NCBI RefSeq assembly: GCF_012102705.1
Contig: NZ_JAAVTA010000004.1
Location: forward strand, 1-64,000
DNA length: 64,000 nucleotides
Origin: Haematospirillum sp. H1815
GTDB taxonomy: Bacteria > Pseudomonadota > Alphaproteobacteria > Rhodospirillales > Rhodospirillaceae
Direction of reading: 5' to 3'
Under the pieces are notes generated by a model. The model did not search any database. It saw only the letters and a program-made list of their open reading frames with translations, and was not told the origin of the DNA. The translations under genes were made by a program, and so were the position numbers. Of this stretch, positions 1 through 7,879 are shown one piece after another (within the stretch, counting starts at the first letter, position 1; every line of letters begins with the position of its first letter).

Positions 1-66
1 GAGCCTGTCCATCCTGTGGGGCTGAACCCAAGCAAGACAACATCGGTCGCACAACACGCGTTCTAA
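1..66 (+). CDS. C-terminal end of an unidentified phage gene (partial)
   Basis: An open frame enters from the window edge and stops with TAA at 64-66, giving only about 21 residues. It lies just upstream of tail genes X and D. In P2-type phages the gene before X is tail gene U, so a tail gene is plausible, but the fragment is too short to recognise. Confidence 0.3.
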   Translation, partial: EPVHPVGLNPSKTTSVAQHAF

Positions 67-74
67 CCACCGAA

Positions 75-225
75 ATGGCTGAAACACCCTGAAACGTGTT
101 GTTTCGTCCTTTCTCCGCTCAACCCCGGGCTGGTCCGCTATGGTATGGTTCTGCCCGCCGGTCTGGATATTGCTCTGCCGGATATGCCGCCGCGTGTGGC
201 GCCGGGAGAAGCGTTATGGGGATAA
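75..225 (+). pseudogene. Broken P2-type tail protein X gene
   Basis: The frame ending in TAA at 223-225 encodes NPGLVRYGMVLPAGL followed by IALPD and a terminal ALWG. This matches the C-terminal half of P2 gpX, which has NPGL, VLP, LPD and a terminal LW. The reading frame has no usable start: it is open only from base 67 and holds no ATG, GTG or TTG before the conserved part. An ATG at 75 starts with MAET, a plausible gpX N-terminus, but stops after five codons. gpX normally has about 30 residues before NPGL; only about 14 codons separate this ATG from NPGL. An internal deletion with frameshift explains this best. The end still overlaps gene D by 10 bases, as in an intact tail operon. Confidence 0.6.
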
Positions 226-1229
226 AGCCCTGCTTCCAGATCCGGGCCAATGATGCTGACATTACCGCAGGAATCAGCGGCCACCTTGTGTCCTTGCGCC
301 TCACCGACGAGGCGGGGCTACAAAGTGACTCGCTGGAGCTTACACTGGCGGACCCCAATGACCGCAAACCATTGGCTTTGCCCGCCGCAGGGACGGAGCT
401 CTGCGTAGCCCTGGGCTATGATAATGCGTTGCGAAAGATGGGTTTGTTCATAGTGGACGAGCTGGAGGTATCCGGGCCACCTGATTGCATCACGGTCAAG
501 GCGAAGGCATCTGTCCAGGCGGCGTCAACGAGTGAAGCCGGGTCCAGGCGCCCGATGTTGACAACACAAAAAAACCGCTCGTGGGCAGCCGGGACAACGC
601 TGGGGGACATGGTGCAGGTCATCGCGCAGGAACACGGACTGAAAGCCGCAGTAGCGCCAGCGCTTGCAGCCACAAGCCTGCCGCATGTTGATCAGGCCAA
701 TGAGTCCGACATGGCGCTGCTGACCCGTTTGTCCAAGGACTATGACGCCCTTGCCAAGCCTGCGGGCGGTCATCTGGTTATCGCCAAACGCGGGGAGAGC
801 AAGACGACCACGGGCAAGCCCCTGCCGGTCGTGGCGGTCGCCCGGGGCGAGATAACCCAGTATCGTGTAACAATTACCAAGCGGCAGCCGGTCGGACAGG
901 TTATCACGCAGTGGAATGACCTCGACGCCGGGGTGGTGCGCGAGGTTGTGGCGGGCCAAGGCGAGCCCGTCGCCCGCATTCGGCATCCGTTTGCCGACGC
1001 AGCGGGGGCGAAGCAAGCTGCGGTCGCAGAGCTTGAAAAGCGAGCCCGCGCCGAAAAGCAGCTGTCGCTGACGTTGCCGGGCAACCCGGCTCTCATTGCG
1101 GAGGCCCGGGTAGAACTGAAAGGCTTCCGGAGCAGTGCGAACGGACTGTGGCTGATCACCCGTGCGGAGCATTCATTATCGCGCAGCGGCTATACCACAA
1201 CGCTTACATGTGAGTCGGTTTCAGACTGA
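216..1229 (+). CDS. Phage late control protein D / tail hub protein (gpD family)
   Basis: A 337-residue protein of the P2 gpD / Mu gp45-like baseplate hub family, which sits at the tip of a contractile tail. The family is recognisable from an N-terminal beta-rich domain (SLELTLADPNDR, VALGYDN), a middle section with LLTRLSKDYDALAKP, and a C-terminal beta domain ending in TTTLTCESVSD. The ATG at 216 overlaps the end of gene X by 10 bases, which suggests translational coupling, so the longer upstream GTG reading is not preferred. The stop overlaps the 3' end of the opposing integrase gene by 9 bases. GC content appears higher than in the chromosomal genes to the right. The frame is intact although X is broken. 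Confidence 0.8.
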   Translation: MGIKPCFQIRANDADITAGISGHLVSLRLTDEAGLQSDSLELTLADPNDRKPLALPAAGTELCVALGYDNALRKMGLFIVDELEVSGPPDCITVKAKASVQAASTSEAGSRRPMLTTQKNRSWAAGTTLGDMVQVIAQEHGLKAAVAPALAATSLPHVDQANESDMALLTRLSKDYDALAKPAGGHLVIAKRGESKTTTGKPLPVVAVARGEITQYRVTITKRQPVGQVITQWNDLDAGVVREVVAGQGEPVARIRHPFADAAGAKQAAVAELEKRARAEKQLSLTLPGNPALIAEARVELKGFRSSANGLWLITRAEHSLSRSGYTTTLTCESVSD

Positions 1230-2504
1230 TTGCGCGAGAGCGATAAGGCGCTCCAGATCCCGCCGCGAAAGTCGCTTGACCAAATCTTCGACCTGCTCTG
1301 TAGGTGTCGTGCATCCAGTCAGATAGTCCGCCCAGTCCTGCATCAACGCTGTGCGTTTTTCGATCATGTCTCCGCGCCGGTAGGCGGCTTCAACCTTGTT
1401 CTTGATTGTGTGGGCTAGCGCCATTTCTGCGACAGCGCTCGGATGCTGGGTTGCCTCGGCAGCCCAGTCCCGGAAACTCGAACGGAATCCGTGCACTGTA
1501 AGATGGCCATAGCCCAGGCGGCGCATCATCATCAACATAGACATGTTTGACAGCGGCTTGTTCTGGCGTTGTCCCGGAAAGAGGTACTGGGAGCGGCGAT
1601 AGTCCTTGAGGGTCTCTAGAAGCGAGACAGTCTGCCGTGCCAATGGAACCCGATGAAGCCGCCCCATTTTCATCCGTGCTGGCGGGATCGACCAGACGCG
1701 GGCTTTCATGTCAATCTCGCTCCAGGTCGCTTGCAAAACCTCATTGGTGCGGCACCCGGTCAAGATACAAAACTGGAGTGCAAGCGCAGACATTGAGGTG
1801 TCTTCGCTCTGCAGCGACATAAAGAAGTCCGGGAGATCTTTCCAAGGCATCGCAGCGAAATGGGCCTTGCTGGTTGCAGGGCGCCGCGGCAGAAGATGAT
1901 CAAGGTGGCCGCGCATCCGGGCCGGGTTCTCGCCGGACCGCCAGCCCCGCGCACAGGCGTAATCCAGAATTCTTTCGATCCGTCCCCGGACCCGACGGGC
2001 TGTTTCAGGCTTTGATAACCAGATGGGGGTCAAGATCGCCAAGACATCGTCAGTTGTGATCTGATCAAGGGCTACTTTACCAATGCGCTTCCTGACGTAC
2101 GAGGCCAGGGTATTGACCCACTGCTGCTTGTGCGTGGCATTCTTCCACGCGCCCATGTGAGCGTCGAGGTATTCTTTGGCGGCGTCATTGAAGGTTTTTG
2201 GCGCCGTGGGGGTGGCTTCATCAAGCGGGGCATCGCTCGTGCTGACCTGCCGGGCTCGCACCCTCAAGGGGTCGATCCCGTCGGCAAGAAGCTTCTTCGC
2301 CTCATTCTTGGCAAGCCGGGCGTCTCGCAAACTTACTGCGTCCGTCGAGCCCAGTGACATATCCCTCCGCACGCCGTTGATCTGGTACCGGAACACCCAC
2401 ATCTTCCGCCCAGTCGGGCCTACCCTGAGCCACAGGCCGTCACCATCGCCGTACTTGCCCGGCGCCGATATCGACTTTACTTGAGAGATTAAAAGTTTCG
2501 CCAT
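1221..2504 (-). CDS. P4-type tyrosine-recombinase integrase
   Basis: A 427-residue site-specific recombinase that would integrate and excise the prophage. The N-terminus (KSISAPGKYGDGDGLWLRV) is the DUF4102 arm-binding domain of P4-like integrases. A core-binding domain spans about residues 105-200. The catalytic domain has Arg252 (TGCRTNEV), HGFR at 338-341, His365 and nucleophile Tyr375 (AAYRRGD), so the key residues are present. I prefer the internal ATG at 2504 because the protein then begins MAKLLIS, as family members do; an in-frame start at 2534 is possible. It is convergent with tail gene D (9-base overlap), and its 5' side faces the ordinary chromosome. This gene therefore probably marks the right edge of the prophage. 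Confidence 0.9.
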   Translation of the reverse strand: MAKLLISQVKSISAPGKYGDGDGLWLRVGPTGRKMWVFRYQINGVRRDMSLGSTDAVSLRDARLAKNEAKKLLADGIDPLRVRARQVSTSDAPLDEATPTAPKTFNDAAKEYLDAHMGAWKNATHKQQWVNTLASYVRKRIGKVALDQITTDDVLAILTPIWLSKPETARRVRGRIERILDYACARGWRSGENPARMRGHLDHLLPRRPATSKAHFAAMPWKDLPDFFMSLQSEDTSMSALALQFCILTGCRTNEVLQATWSEIDMKARVWSIPPARMKMGRLHRVPLARQTVSLLETLKDYRRSQYLFPGQRQNKPLSNMSMLMMMRRLGYGHLTVHGFRSSFRDWAAEATQHPSAVAEMALAHTIKNKVEAAYRRGDMIEKRTALMQDWADYLTGCTTPTEQVEDLVKRLSRRDLERLIALAQSV

Positions 2505-2873
2505 GCGTCCAGGCCATCCCACACTTTGTCCCACACTTTGGCGTCATAGCCAAGCTGGCTTTCTATGCGGGTACGAGCATTTTTTGCAACAGCCTTTCTA
2601 AAAAAGACTTATTATTCAAGATGGTGGCAATGATTCGTGGTGGTTGCCTGTGGCCGAGCCGTGGCCCGGAAAACGGGACTCCCGCTCCGCCATATTAGCC
2701 CTCTAAAAAATTGATTTATAAGACTTTATAAAAAGAGAAGCGGCGTTATCCCACACCTTGACCACACTTCTGCTGGAAGAAGATAATTACCCTGCCCTGA
2801 CGTTAGCTGTCCTTACTGAGCCCATAAGAGAATAGAAAAATAGCACCACAAATCGGCAGAACCGTTGACAGGA
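2505..2873. other. Intergenic region at the prophage-chromosome junction
   Basis: 369 bases without a convincing gene. It should hold the integrase promoter and the right attachment site. Around 2649-2692 there is a tRNA-Ser-like string (TGGCCGAG, then GGAAAAC, then GACTCCCGCTCCGCCA), but the parts are too close together to fold into a tRNA. An AT-rich inverted repeat (TTATAAGACTTTATAA) lies at about 2715-2731. The left copy of the attachment site would be outside the window. Confidence 0.4.
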
Positions 2874-3740
2874 TCAGCTCTTTCCGTTCACCTCGGCTAG
2901 GAACTCCCACGCAGCCAGCTTTCCCAATGCGTTCCCAGCAAGCGGGCTATCGCCGGTAAGGATTTTTCCATCCTTATGGACTTGCCCGGAGATTTGGTCA
3001 TTGAGTATTTCAAAGCCCAGACGCTTTAGTTTCTCACCAAATTTCCATGTCAAATACCCCGGCATATAGCCAACCTCCGGTGTTTTTGCGTCCATTGAAT
3101 CGGGGAAGGCAACAATCTTTTTGCCTCTATAAAGAAGGCTCTCTTCACCAACAGCCAAAAAAGCTGCAGGCCCATGGCAAATAGAGATCAAGAATTTATT
3201 CTTCTCCGAAACCCATTCCAGCAATGCCTTCATCTCAGAACTCTCGGGCAAGCCCATAAGGGCACCGTGTCCACCTGGTATAAAAATACCTATGTAATCC
3301 GAATGCTGCCCGAGGGATGTCTCCACAACATCCCTTAACCGCCTAGGGCTCTTCATCGCAGCATTATACTTTTTGTACAGCCCCATCACTTCTGTATCCT
3401 GACGAGGCATTGCCCATAACTCGAACTTTATGGGATAGCCAGAGAGAGTGGCAAAATCGAACTCGAACCCGGCCTTATGAAGATGATACATGGGAAGCAG
3501 GGTTTCTACCGGGTGATTTCCCGTAGAAAAGAAAGTTCCATTCTCAAGCAGCAGGTAGCGCTCATCCGCACCAATGACCAATACTTTCCACCGCCCACTC
3601 TTGTATGCACTCGGGTAATTTGCATCAGACAAGTCGGAGATCTGAGAGGTAAATTGCGCAAGGGAATAGGGAGATGGAAAGAAGGCATTATCTTCTGTGG
3701 AATCAGGCGTTGGATTCATATCGCTCTTTCCAGAATTCAT
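2874..3740 (-). CDS. hchA: Hsp31 / protein deglycase, DJ-1/PfpI superfamily
   Basis: A 288-residue protein closely matching E. coli HchA (283 residues), a cytosolic holding chaperone and glyoxalase III / deglycase acting on methylglyoxal-type damage. Conserved blocks are EDNAFFPSPYSLAQFTS, NHPVETLLP at 75-83, PGGHGALMGLPES, the nucleophile elbow ICHGPAAFLA with Cys188-His189, and Asp214 (AFPDS). These correspond to the Cys-His-Asp catalytic residues of E. coli. His76 and Glu79 lie in the region of the metal site. The start at 3740 has GGAG seven bases upstream; the ATG at 3752 has no SD. The upstream DNA is very AT-rich. Transcribed alone on the minus strand. Confidence 0.93.
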   Translation of the reverse strand: MNSGKSDMNPTPDSTEDNAFFPSPYSLAQFTSQISDLSDANYPSAYKSGRWKVLVIGADERYLLLENGTFFSTGNHPVETLLPMYHLHKAGFEFDFATLSGYPIKFELWAMPRQDTEVMGLYKKYNAAMKSPRRLRDVVETSLGQHSDYIGIFIPGGHGALMGLPESSEMKALLEWVSEKNKFLISICHGPAAFLAVGEESLLYRGKKIVAFPDSMDAKTPEVGYMPGYLTWKFGEKLKRLGFEILNDQISGQVHKDGKILTGDSPLAGNALGKLAAWEFLAEVNGKS

Positions 3741-3951
3741 AACCCACTCCATGCCAATTCACACTGATGGGGATAGGATATCCTGAATGAATCCATAATA
3801 ATTACAAATAATTTTATATTAATATTAATCAACATATAAAAAAAGATAATCGAATTAAGGGTCCGCTGAACCGGAATACCTGACTTTAAACAAGCTTGGT
3901 GCCACAAGGAGAGTTATACAGTCCCTCGCAGCACCAAGGCGCCAGTGTCCA

Positions 3952-5136
3952 CTAAGCTAGCCCTTCGGCCCTCTCCAGAGGGGTCGCTCTCTTAAGAATA
4001 AGCAACCCAACAAGAGCCGATAGTAAAGACCCCCCCAGAACGCCCAGACGAATTTCAGCATCATGAAGGCCGGAAGGGAAAGCAAGCGTGCCGACAAACA
4101 AGCTCATGGTAAAACCAATGCCCGTAATAACAGACATCCCATAAAACTGAGCCCACGACACCCCTTTGGGCAAAGATCCAATGCCACGGACTGACGCAAA
4201 CCAGGTAAAGGTCATAACCCCAACCTGCTTTCCAATGAAAAGCCCCAGACCAATACCAAGCGTAATGGTGCTGAAAACAACATCATATGTAACGCCGGCC
4301 AATGAAACACCCGCATTGGCAAATGCAAAGATCGGCATAATCCCAAAAGCAACCCATGGGTGAAGCGCTTCCTCGACATGCTTCAAAGGAGACTCTGAAG
4401 CTTGGCCAGATCCACGCAAAGGAATAGCCAGCCCAAGAACAACCCCTGCCAACGTGGCGTGAACGCCGGACTTCAGCACACAAACCCACAAAAAGACACC
4501 AACAAGAACATAGGGGGTTATTCGATTGATTCCTGCCTTGTTCAGGCTGAACAAAATCATAATTGCTATAACAGCCAGCCCGAGAGAAAGCATGGAAAGG
4601 TGGCTGGTATAGAAAAATGCAATAATAATAATGGCTCCAAGATCATCCATGACCGCCAGGGCCAAAAGAAAAATCTTCAGGGTAGCCGGAACTCTCTTCC
4701 CTGCAAGGGCCATAACCCCCAAGGCAAACGCTATATCAGTTGCCGCGGGAATAGCCCATCCATTCAACCTGTCAGGCCACGCCATATTGAAAGCGATATA
4801 GACGAGAGCAGGCCCTATCATACCACCAAGCGCAGCAATACCAGGCATCAATGCCTTCTTGCGGGATGATAATTCTCCCTCAAGGACTTCTCTTTTGATT
4901 TCAAGGCCTACCAAAAGGAAAAAAACAGCCATAAGGCCATCATTGATCCAAAGCAGCAGGGGCTTGTCTATACCGGCTCCATTAAAGGTCACGGCAAGTT
5001 TTGTCGTCAGAAAGTCCTGATAAAAGGGCGCCCCCGCACTGTTGGCCAAAAGAAGGGCTATGCATGCCGCACCGACAAGGCAAAGCCCTCCGGCAGCCTC
5101 CATATGCATGAACTTCCGGATCATCGACAATGCCAT
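3952..5136 (-). CDS. nhaA: Na+/H+ antiporter NhaA
   Basis: A 394-residue inner-membrane antiporter that exports Na+ in exchange for protons. Multiple hydrophobic segments span the protein. The family ion-binding motifs are present: ATDIAFALG with the conserved Asp, and MDDLGAIIIIAFFYT with the Asp pair. LLWINDGLMAVFFLLVGLE and GFTMSLFVGTLAF also match NhaA. The start at 5136 is chosen because AAGAAAGG lies eight bases upstream; a longer frame from 5178 has no SD. Length equals that of E. coli NhaA. It follows hchA on the same strand after about 210 AT-rich bases and is probably transcribed independently. Confidence 0.95.
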   Translation of the reverse strand: MALSMIRKFMHMEAAGGLCLVGAACIALLLANSAGAPFYQDFLTTKLAVTFNGAGIDKPLLLWINDGLMAVFFLLVGLEIKREVLEGELSSRKKALMPGIAALGGMIGPALVYIAFNMAWPDRLNGWAIPAATDIAFALGVMALAGKRVPATLKIFLLALAVMDDLGAIIIIAFFYTSHLSMLSLGLAVIAIMILFSLNKAGINRITPYVLVGVFLWVCVLKSGVHATLAGVVLGLAIPLRGSGQASESPLKHVEEALHPWVAFGIMPIFAFANAGVSLAGVTYDVVFSTITLGIGLGLFIGKQVGVMTFTWFASVRGIGSLPKGVSWAQFYGMSVITGIGFTMSLFVGTLAFPSGLHDAEIRLGVLGGSLLSALVGLLILKRATPLERAEGLA

Positions 5137-5294
5137 ACCAAGAAACCTTTCTTTTTCTTTCAAAACTAACAACCCCATAGAAATAATGAATAAAGTACGG
5201 ATCCTCCCGCATCAACCAAAAAGGCCCATCTCACGCACGGTATGATGCTCTTTCCCTTGCGTACAGGTCTCAGGCAAAGGAACACGTTCCTTGA

Positions 5295-5756
5295 CTACAA
5301 ACGCGGTCCCGTTCCTTTGGGGATCTCAACAATAGCTTTTCCTACAGGGAAGATGGAAATCCACGCCAACTTCAAATGCGCCCATGCCAGCGGCAAACCA
5401 ATAAGAGTAATAGCGCAAGCCAAGGCAGATGATATGTGCCCCAACGCCAGCCACCAACCGGCAAGGGCAAACCACAGCACATTGCCCAGAAGGCCCCAGA
5501 CCCCCGTCCCGATATCACGCTCACCGTACAAATCCTGGCGGTCAACAGCCATACGGCCAAAAGGCCATAACGAATAAAACGCAATATTGAGGGAAGACCT
5601 GACCCAAGGAATTCCGACAATAGTCAAGGCCATCAGGCAAGCGGCCAAGATCCAGCCCAAGAACATCACAAAACCACCCAAGAGAACCCAGACCACATTC
5701 AAGACAAGAACAATGGGATCAGGGGTTTGGGGATACTCTGCGCTGTTTTGTCTCAC
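5295..5756 (-). CDS. yccF: YccF-family (DUF307) inner-membrane protein
   Basis: A 153-residue membrane protein with four hydrophobic segments arranged as two similar halves. The family signatures ALTIVGIPWVRSSLNIAFYS and PLAWAHLKLAWISIFPVGK are present, and YGERD lies between the halves. The molecular function of YccF proteins is unknown. The start is a GTG at 5756 preceded by AGGGGA at good spacing. It lies downstream of the polysaccharide deacetylase on the same strand with a 40-base gap, so the two may share a transcript. Confidence 0.85.
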   Translation of the reverse strand: MRQNSAEYPQTPDPIVLVLNVVWVLLGGFVMFLGWILAACLMALTIVGIPWVRSSLNIAFYSLWPFGRMAVDRQDLYGERDIGTGVWGLLGNVLWFALAGWWLALGHISSALACAITLIGLPLAWAHLKLAWISIFPVGKAIVEIPKGTGPRL

Positions 5757-5796
5757 AAAAAGATCCCCTCTCGAGGCATGTTAAGACTATCGCCAA

Positions 5797-6522
5797 TTAT
5801 AGCAGGAGGAAACGATCCAGGATGCTTGGCGCTGAACATATATCCATAGGACAGGCACGTAACCCTCTTTTGGCAAGCCCCCCCAAAAACTGCTCGGTCA
5901 AAATTAAGGACGTTTCGGCACGCACGGAGCTGTCTATATCAAAGGCCATATCGTGCAGCAACATCACCGCCCCTTCCAGACTGCCCGTATCCAGTGCGAC
6001 ATCAATCCGCTTCTGTCCTTCCAGGCGCACTTCATCAGGTGTCTTGCACATACGTGCCAAGCCGGGATCATCAACATGCAACGACCAGTGAGCAACCTGG
6101 GCAGAAGGCCAGAACGAGCGAATGGTATGATGGACTTTTGGATTACGATAGCCACCAGCATAAGGAAGACGGACAAGATAAGGATCTGGCGTCGGACGGA
6201 AACGTGCCAGCAACTCCTCTCCCCTGAGAAGGTCGGCTTTCAGGCGTTCAGGACCGGCATGGTCAAGACGAATATGGTCCCACCCATGAGCATAAACCGG
6301 ATGCCCTGCACGCACAATGTCTGCTACAAGATCAGGGTATTGAACGGTGCGGCATCCTGATAGAAAGAAGGTTGCGCCGGCATTATACTCCGACAAAAGC
6401 TTCAATATTCCAGGCGTTGCCTCCGGGGTAGGACCGTCATCATAAGATAACCCGACCCTCCCATCATTATGAGAGAGCCGACGGATGATAGGCAACCAGC
6501 GGGCGAGAAAATCAAATTTCAT
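5797..6522 (-). CDS. Polysaccharide deacetylase (NodB homology domain)
   Basis: A 241-residue carbohydrate esterase 4 protein. The NodB motifs appear in order: the catalytic-base motif SYDDGPTPEAT, the metal-binding motif AHGWDH (an H-x3-H spacing), the groove motif RLPYAGGYRN, and the C-terminal LLHD. The metal Asp/His residues are therefore retained. Members remove N-acetyl groups from glycans or peptidoglycan; the substrate cannot be told here. No signal peptide is evident, so it may act in the cytoplasm or be exported another way. The ATG at 6522 is used; a TTG nine bases upstream is an alternative. It is divergent from a glycosyltransferase 94 bases away, which suggests a shared role in a surface glycan. 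Confidence 0.85.
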   Translation of the reverse strand: MKFDFLARWLPIIRRLSHNDGRVGLSYDDGPTPEATPGILKLLSEYNAGATFFLSGCRTVQYPDLVADIVRAGHPVYAHGWDHIRLDHAGPERLKADLLRGEELLARFRPTPDPYLVRLPYAGGYRNPKVHHTIRSFWPSAQVAHWSLHVDDPGLARMCKTPDEVRLEGQKRIDVALDTGSLEGAVMLLHDMAFDIDSSVRAETSLILTEQFLGGLAKRGLRACPMDICSAPSILDRFLLL

Positions 6523-6616
6523 TGCACTCAATATTTTTCCGGAAAAACGGATACAGGTCGATTATGCTCCCTTAACAGATCCATAACAATTGTACACCAA
6601 TGAAAGTTACGGGCCG

Positions 6617-7642
6617 GTGAGAATTATTATTGCTGATGATGGCGTTCCTTTTAACGGGTTATGCTTGGAGCAAGGGCCTCTCGGGGGAGCAGAAAGCTGT
6701 GTGGTCTGGCTTGCTGAAGCCTTTGCCAGACTGGGCCATAATGTAACCTGCCTGACAAAGTCCAATACCTCAGTCCTGCATAATGGCGTGAACTGGGAAC
6801 CCATCAGCGGGAACCACCCGGAATCAGCCGACTTGTACATTGCCAACCGCGGACATACGGTACTGCGCCTTATTCCAAAGGCAAGGCACATTGCTTTCTG
6901 GGTCCATAATCCCGCCCAATACCTTCTCAAGGCACGCTACCTGTGGCCTCTTGTCAGGCGTAAGTCTGCCATGGTCTTTTTATCAAAATTTCATGCCTCT
7001 ACCCTTCCGGCATGGGTCCCGGGACGACGGCTTGTTATTCCTCATGGTGTCGATCCCGTATTTTACCCTTCCCCCCACATAGCCATTCCCCCCGGACCAC
7101 GTGCCGTTTTCCTGTCCAATCCCCTGAGGGGGCTGGATCCCCTGCTCGATATGTGGAAACAGCATATTGTTCCCGCCATTCCTTCAGCCGAGCTGCACCT
7201 GTTTACGGGGCCGGGTATTATGAGCCAACGGGAAGGTGGTTCAGAAGAAACGCAGGCTGTTCTTGGAAAAGCACAACATACTCCGGGCGTTTTCCTCAAC
7301 CCTCCCCTGCAGCGGAATAGTCTGGCATCCGCCCTGATGTCAATGAGGGTACATTGCTACCCCTCAACGGTACCAGAAAGCTTCTGCTTGGCCATTGCCG
7401 AGTCTCAAGCCTGTGGCGTTCCAGCCATCGTCAATGATACAGGGGCACTGCCTGAAAGAATAACAGACAAAAAAACGGGCTTTGTCACAATGACAGCCAA
7501 CCCTCGATCTTTCGCAGACGCAACAATCCGCCTGCTGTCCGATGACACATTATGGCAGAGCATGCACCAAAGCCTGTTGCTGGCACCAATCCGACGCTGG
7601 GAAGACGTAGCCCGTGATTTTATCAATCAAACAATAACCTGA
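6617..7642 (+). CDS. Glycosyltransferase family 4-like protein
   Basis: A 341-residue GT-B fold glycosyltransferase. The N-terminal half begins RIIIADDGVPFNG and has the loop GPLGGAES typical of GT4 enzymes. The C-terminal half carries PESFCLAIAESQACGVPAIV, the E-x7-E nucleotide-sugar site, followed by NDTGALPE. Donor and acceptor are unknown. The GTG at 6617 places the start just before the first beta strand; a TTG at 6590 in the same frame would add nine residues. It is divergently paired with a polysaccharide deacetylase, so both probably build or trim the same extracellular polysaccharide. Confidence 0.8.
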   Translation: MRIIIADDGVPFNGLCLEQGPLGGAESCVVWLAEAFARLGHNVTCLTKSNTSVLHNGVNWEPISGNHPESADLYIANRGHTVLRLIPKARHIAFWVHNPAQYLLKARYLWPLVRRKSAMVFLSKFHASTLPAWVPGRRLVIPHGVDPVFYPSPHIAIPPGPRAVFLSNPLRGLDPLLDMWKQHIVPAIPSAELHLFTGPGIMSQREGGSEETQAVLGKAQHTPGVFLNPPLQRNSLASALMSMRVHCYPSTVPESFCLAIAESQACGVPAIVNDTGALPERITDKKTGFVTMTANPRSFADATIRLLSDDTLWQSMHQSLLLAPIRRWEDVARDFINQTIT

Positions 7643-7812
7643 GATTGATAAAAGCCAAGGGGTGTTTTGTATTTGCACCATCGCACAATTTTGCATTGCG
7701 ACATGAGTTCAAACCGCAACATGATGACGGCTTTCCCCCGTCCTATGGAGAAAGAAGGAAATCGGGGGTTGTCAGGACAAAAGAATTCAGGCATCTGAAG
7801 ACATCACGCATA

Positions 7813-7848
7813 CCCCCGTTTTGGGGAAACCGGCAAAAGAACCGGTTT
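7813..7848. repeat. Two adjacent inverted repeats upstream of the sugar permease
   Basis: CCCC (7813-7816) pairs with GGGG (7823-7826), and AAACCGG (7827-7833) pairs with CCGGTTT (7842-7848). They end about 30 bases before the permease start. They could be an operator or a leader hairpin; no T-run follows, so termination is unlikely. Confidence 0.4.
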
Positions 7849-7879
7849 GTTTCAGAAGCGCTGAACAAAGGCTGTTCCG

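Noticed and set aside
2649-2692. Possible intact tRNA-Ser gene
   Set aside because: The sequence is far too short and the acceptor and T-stem positions do not line up with a cloverleaf.
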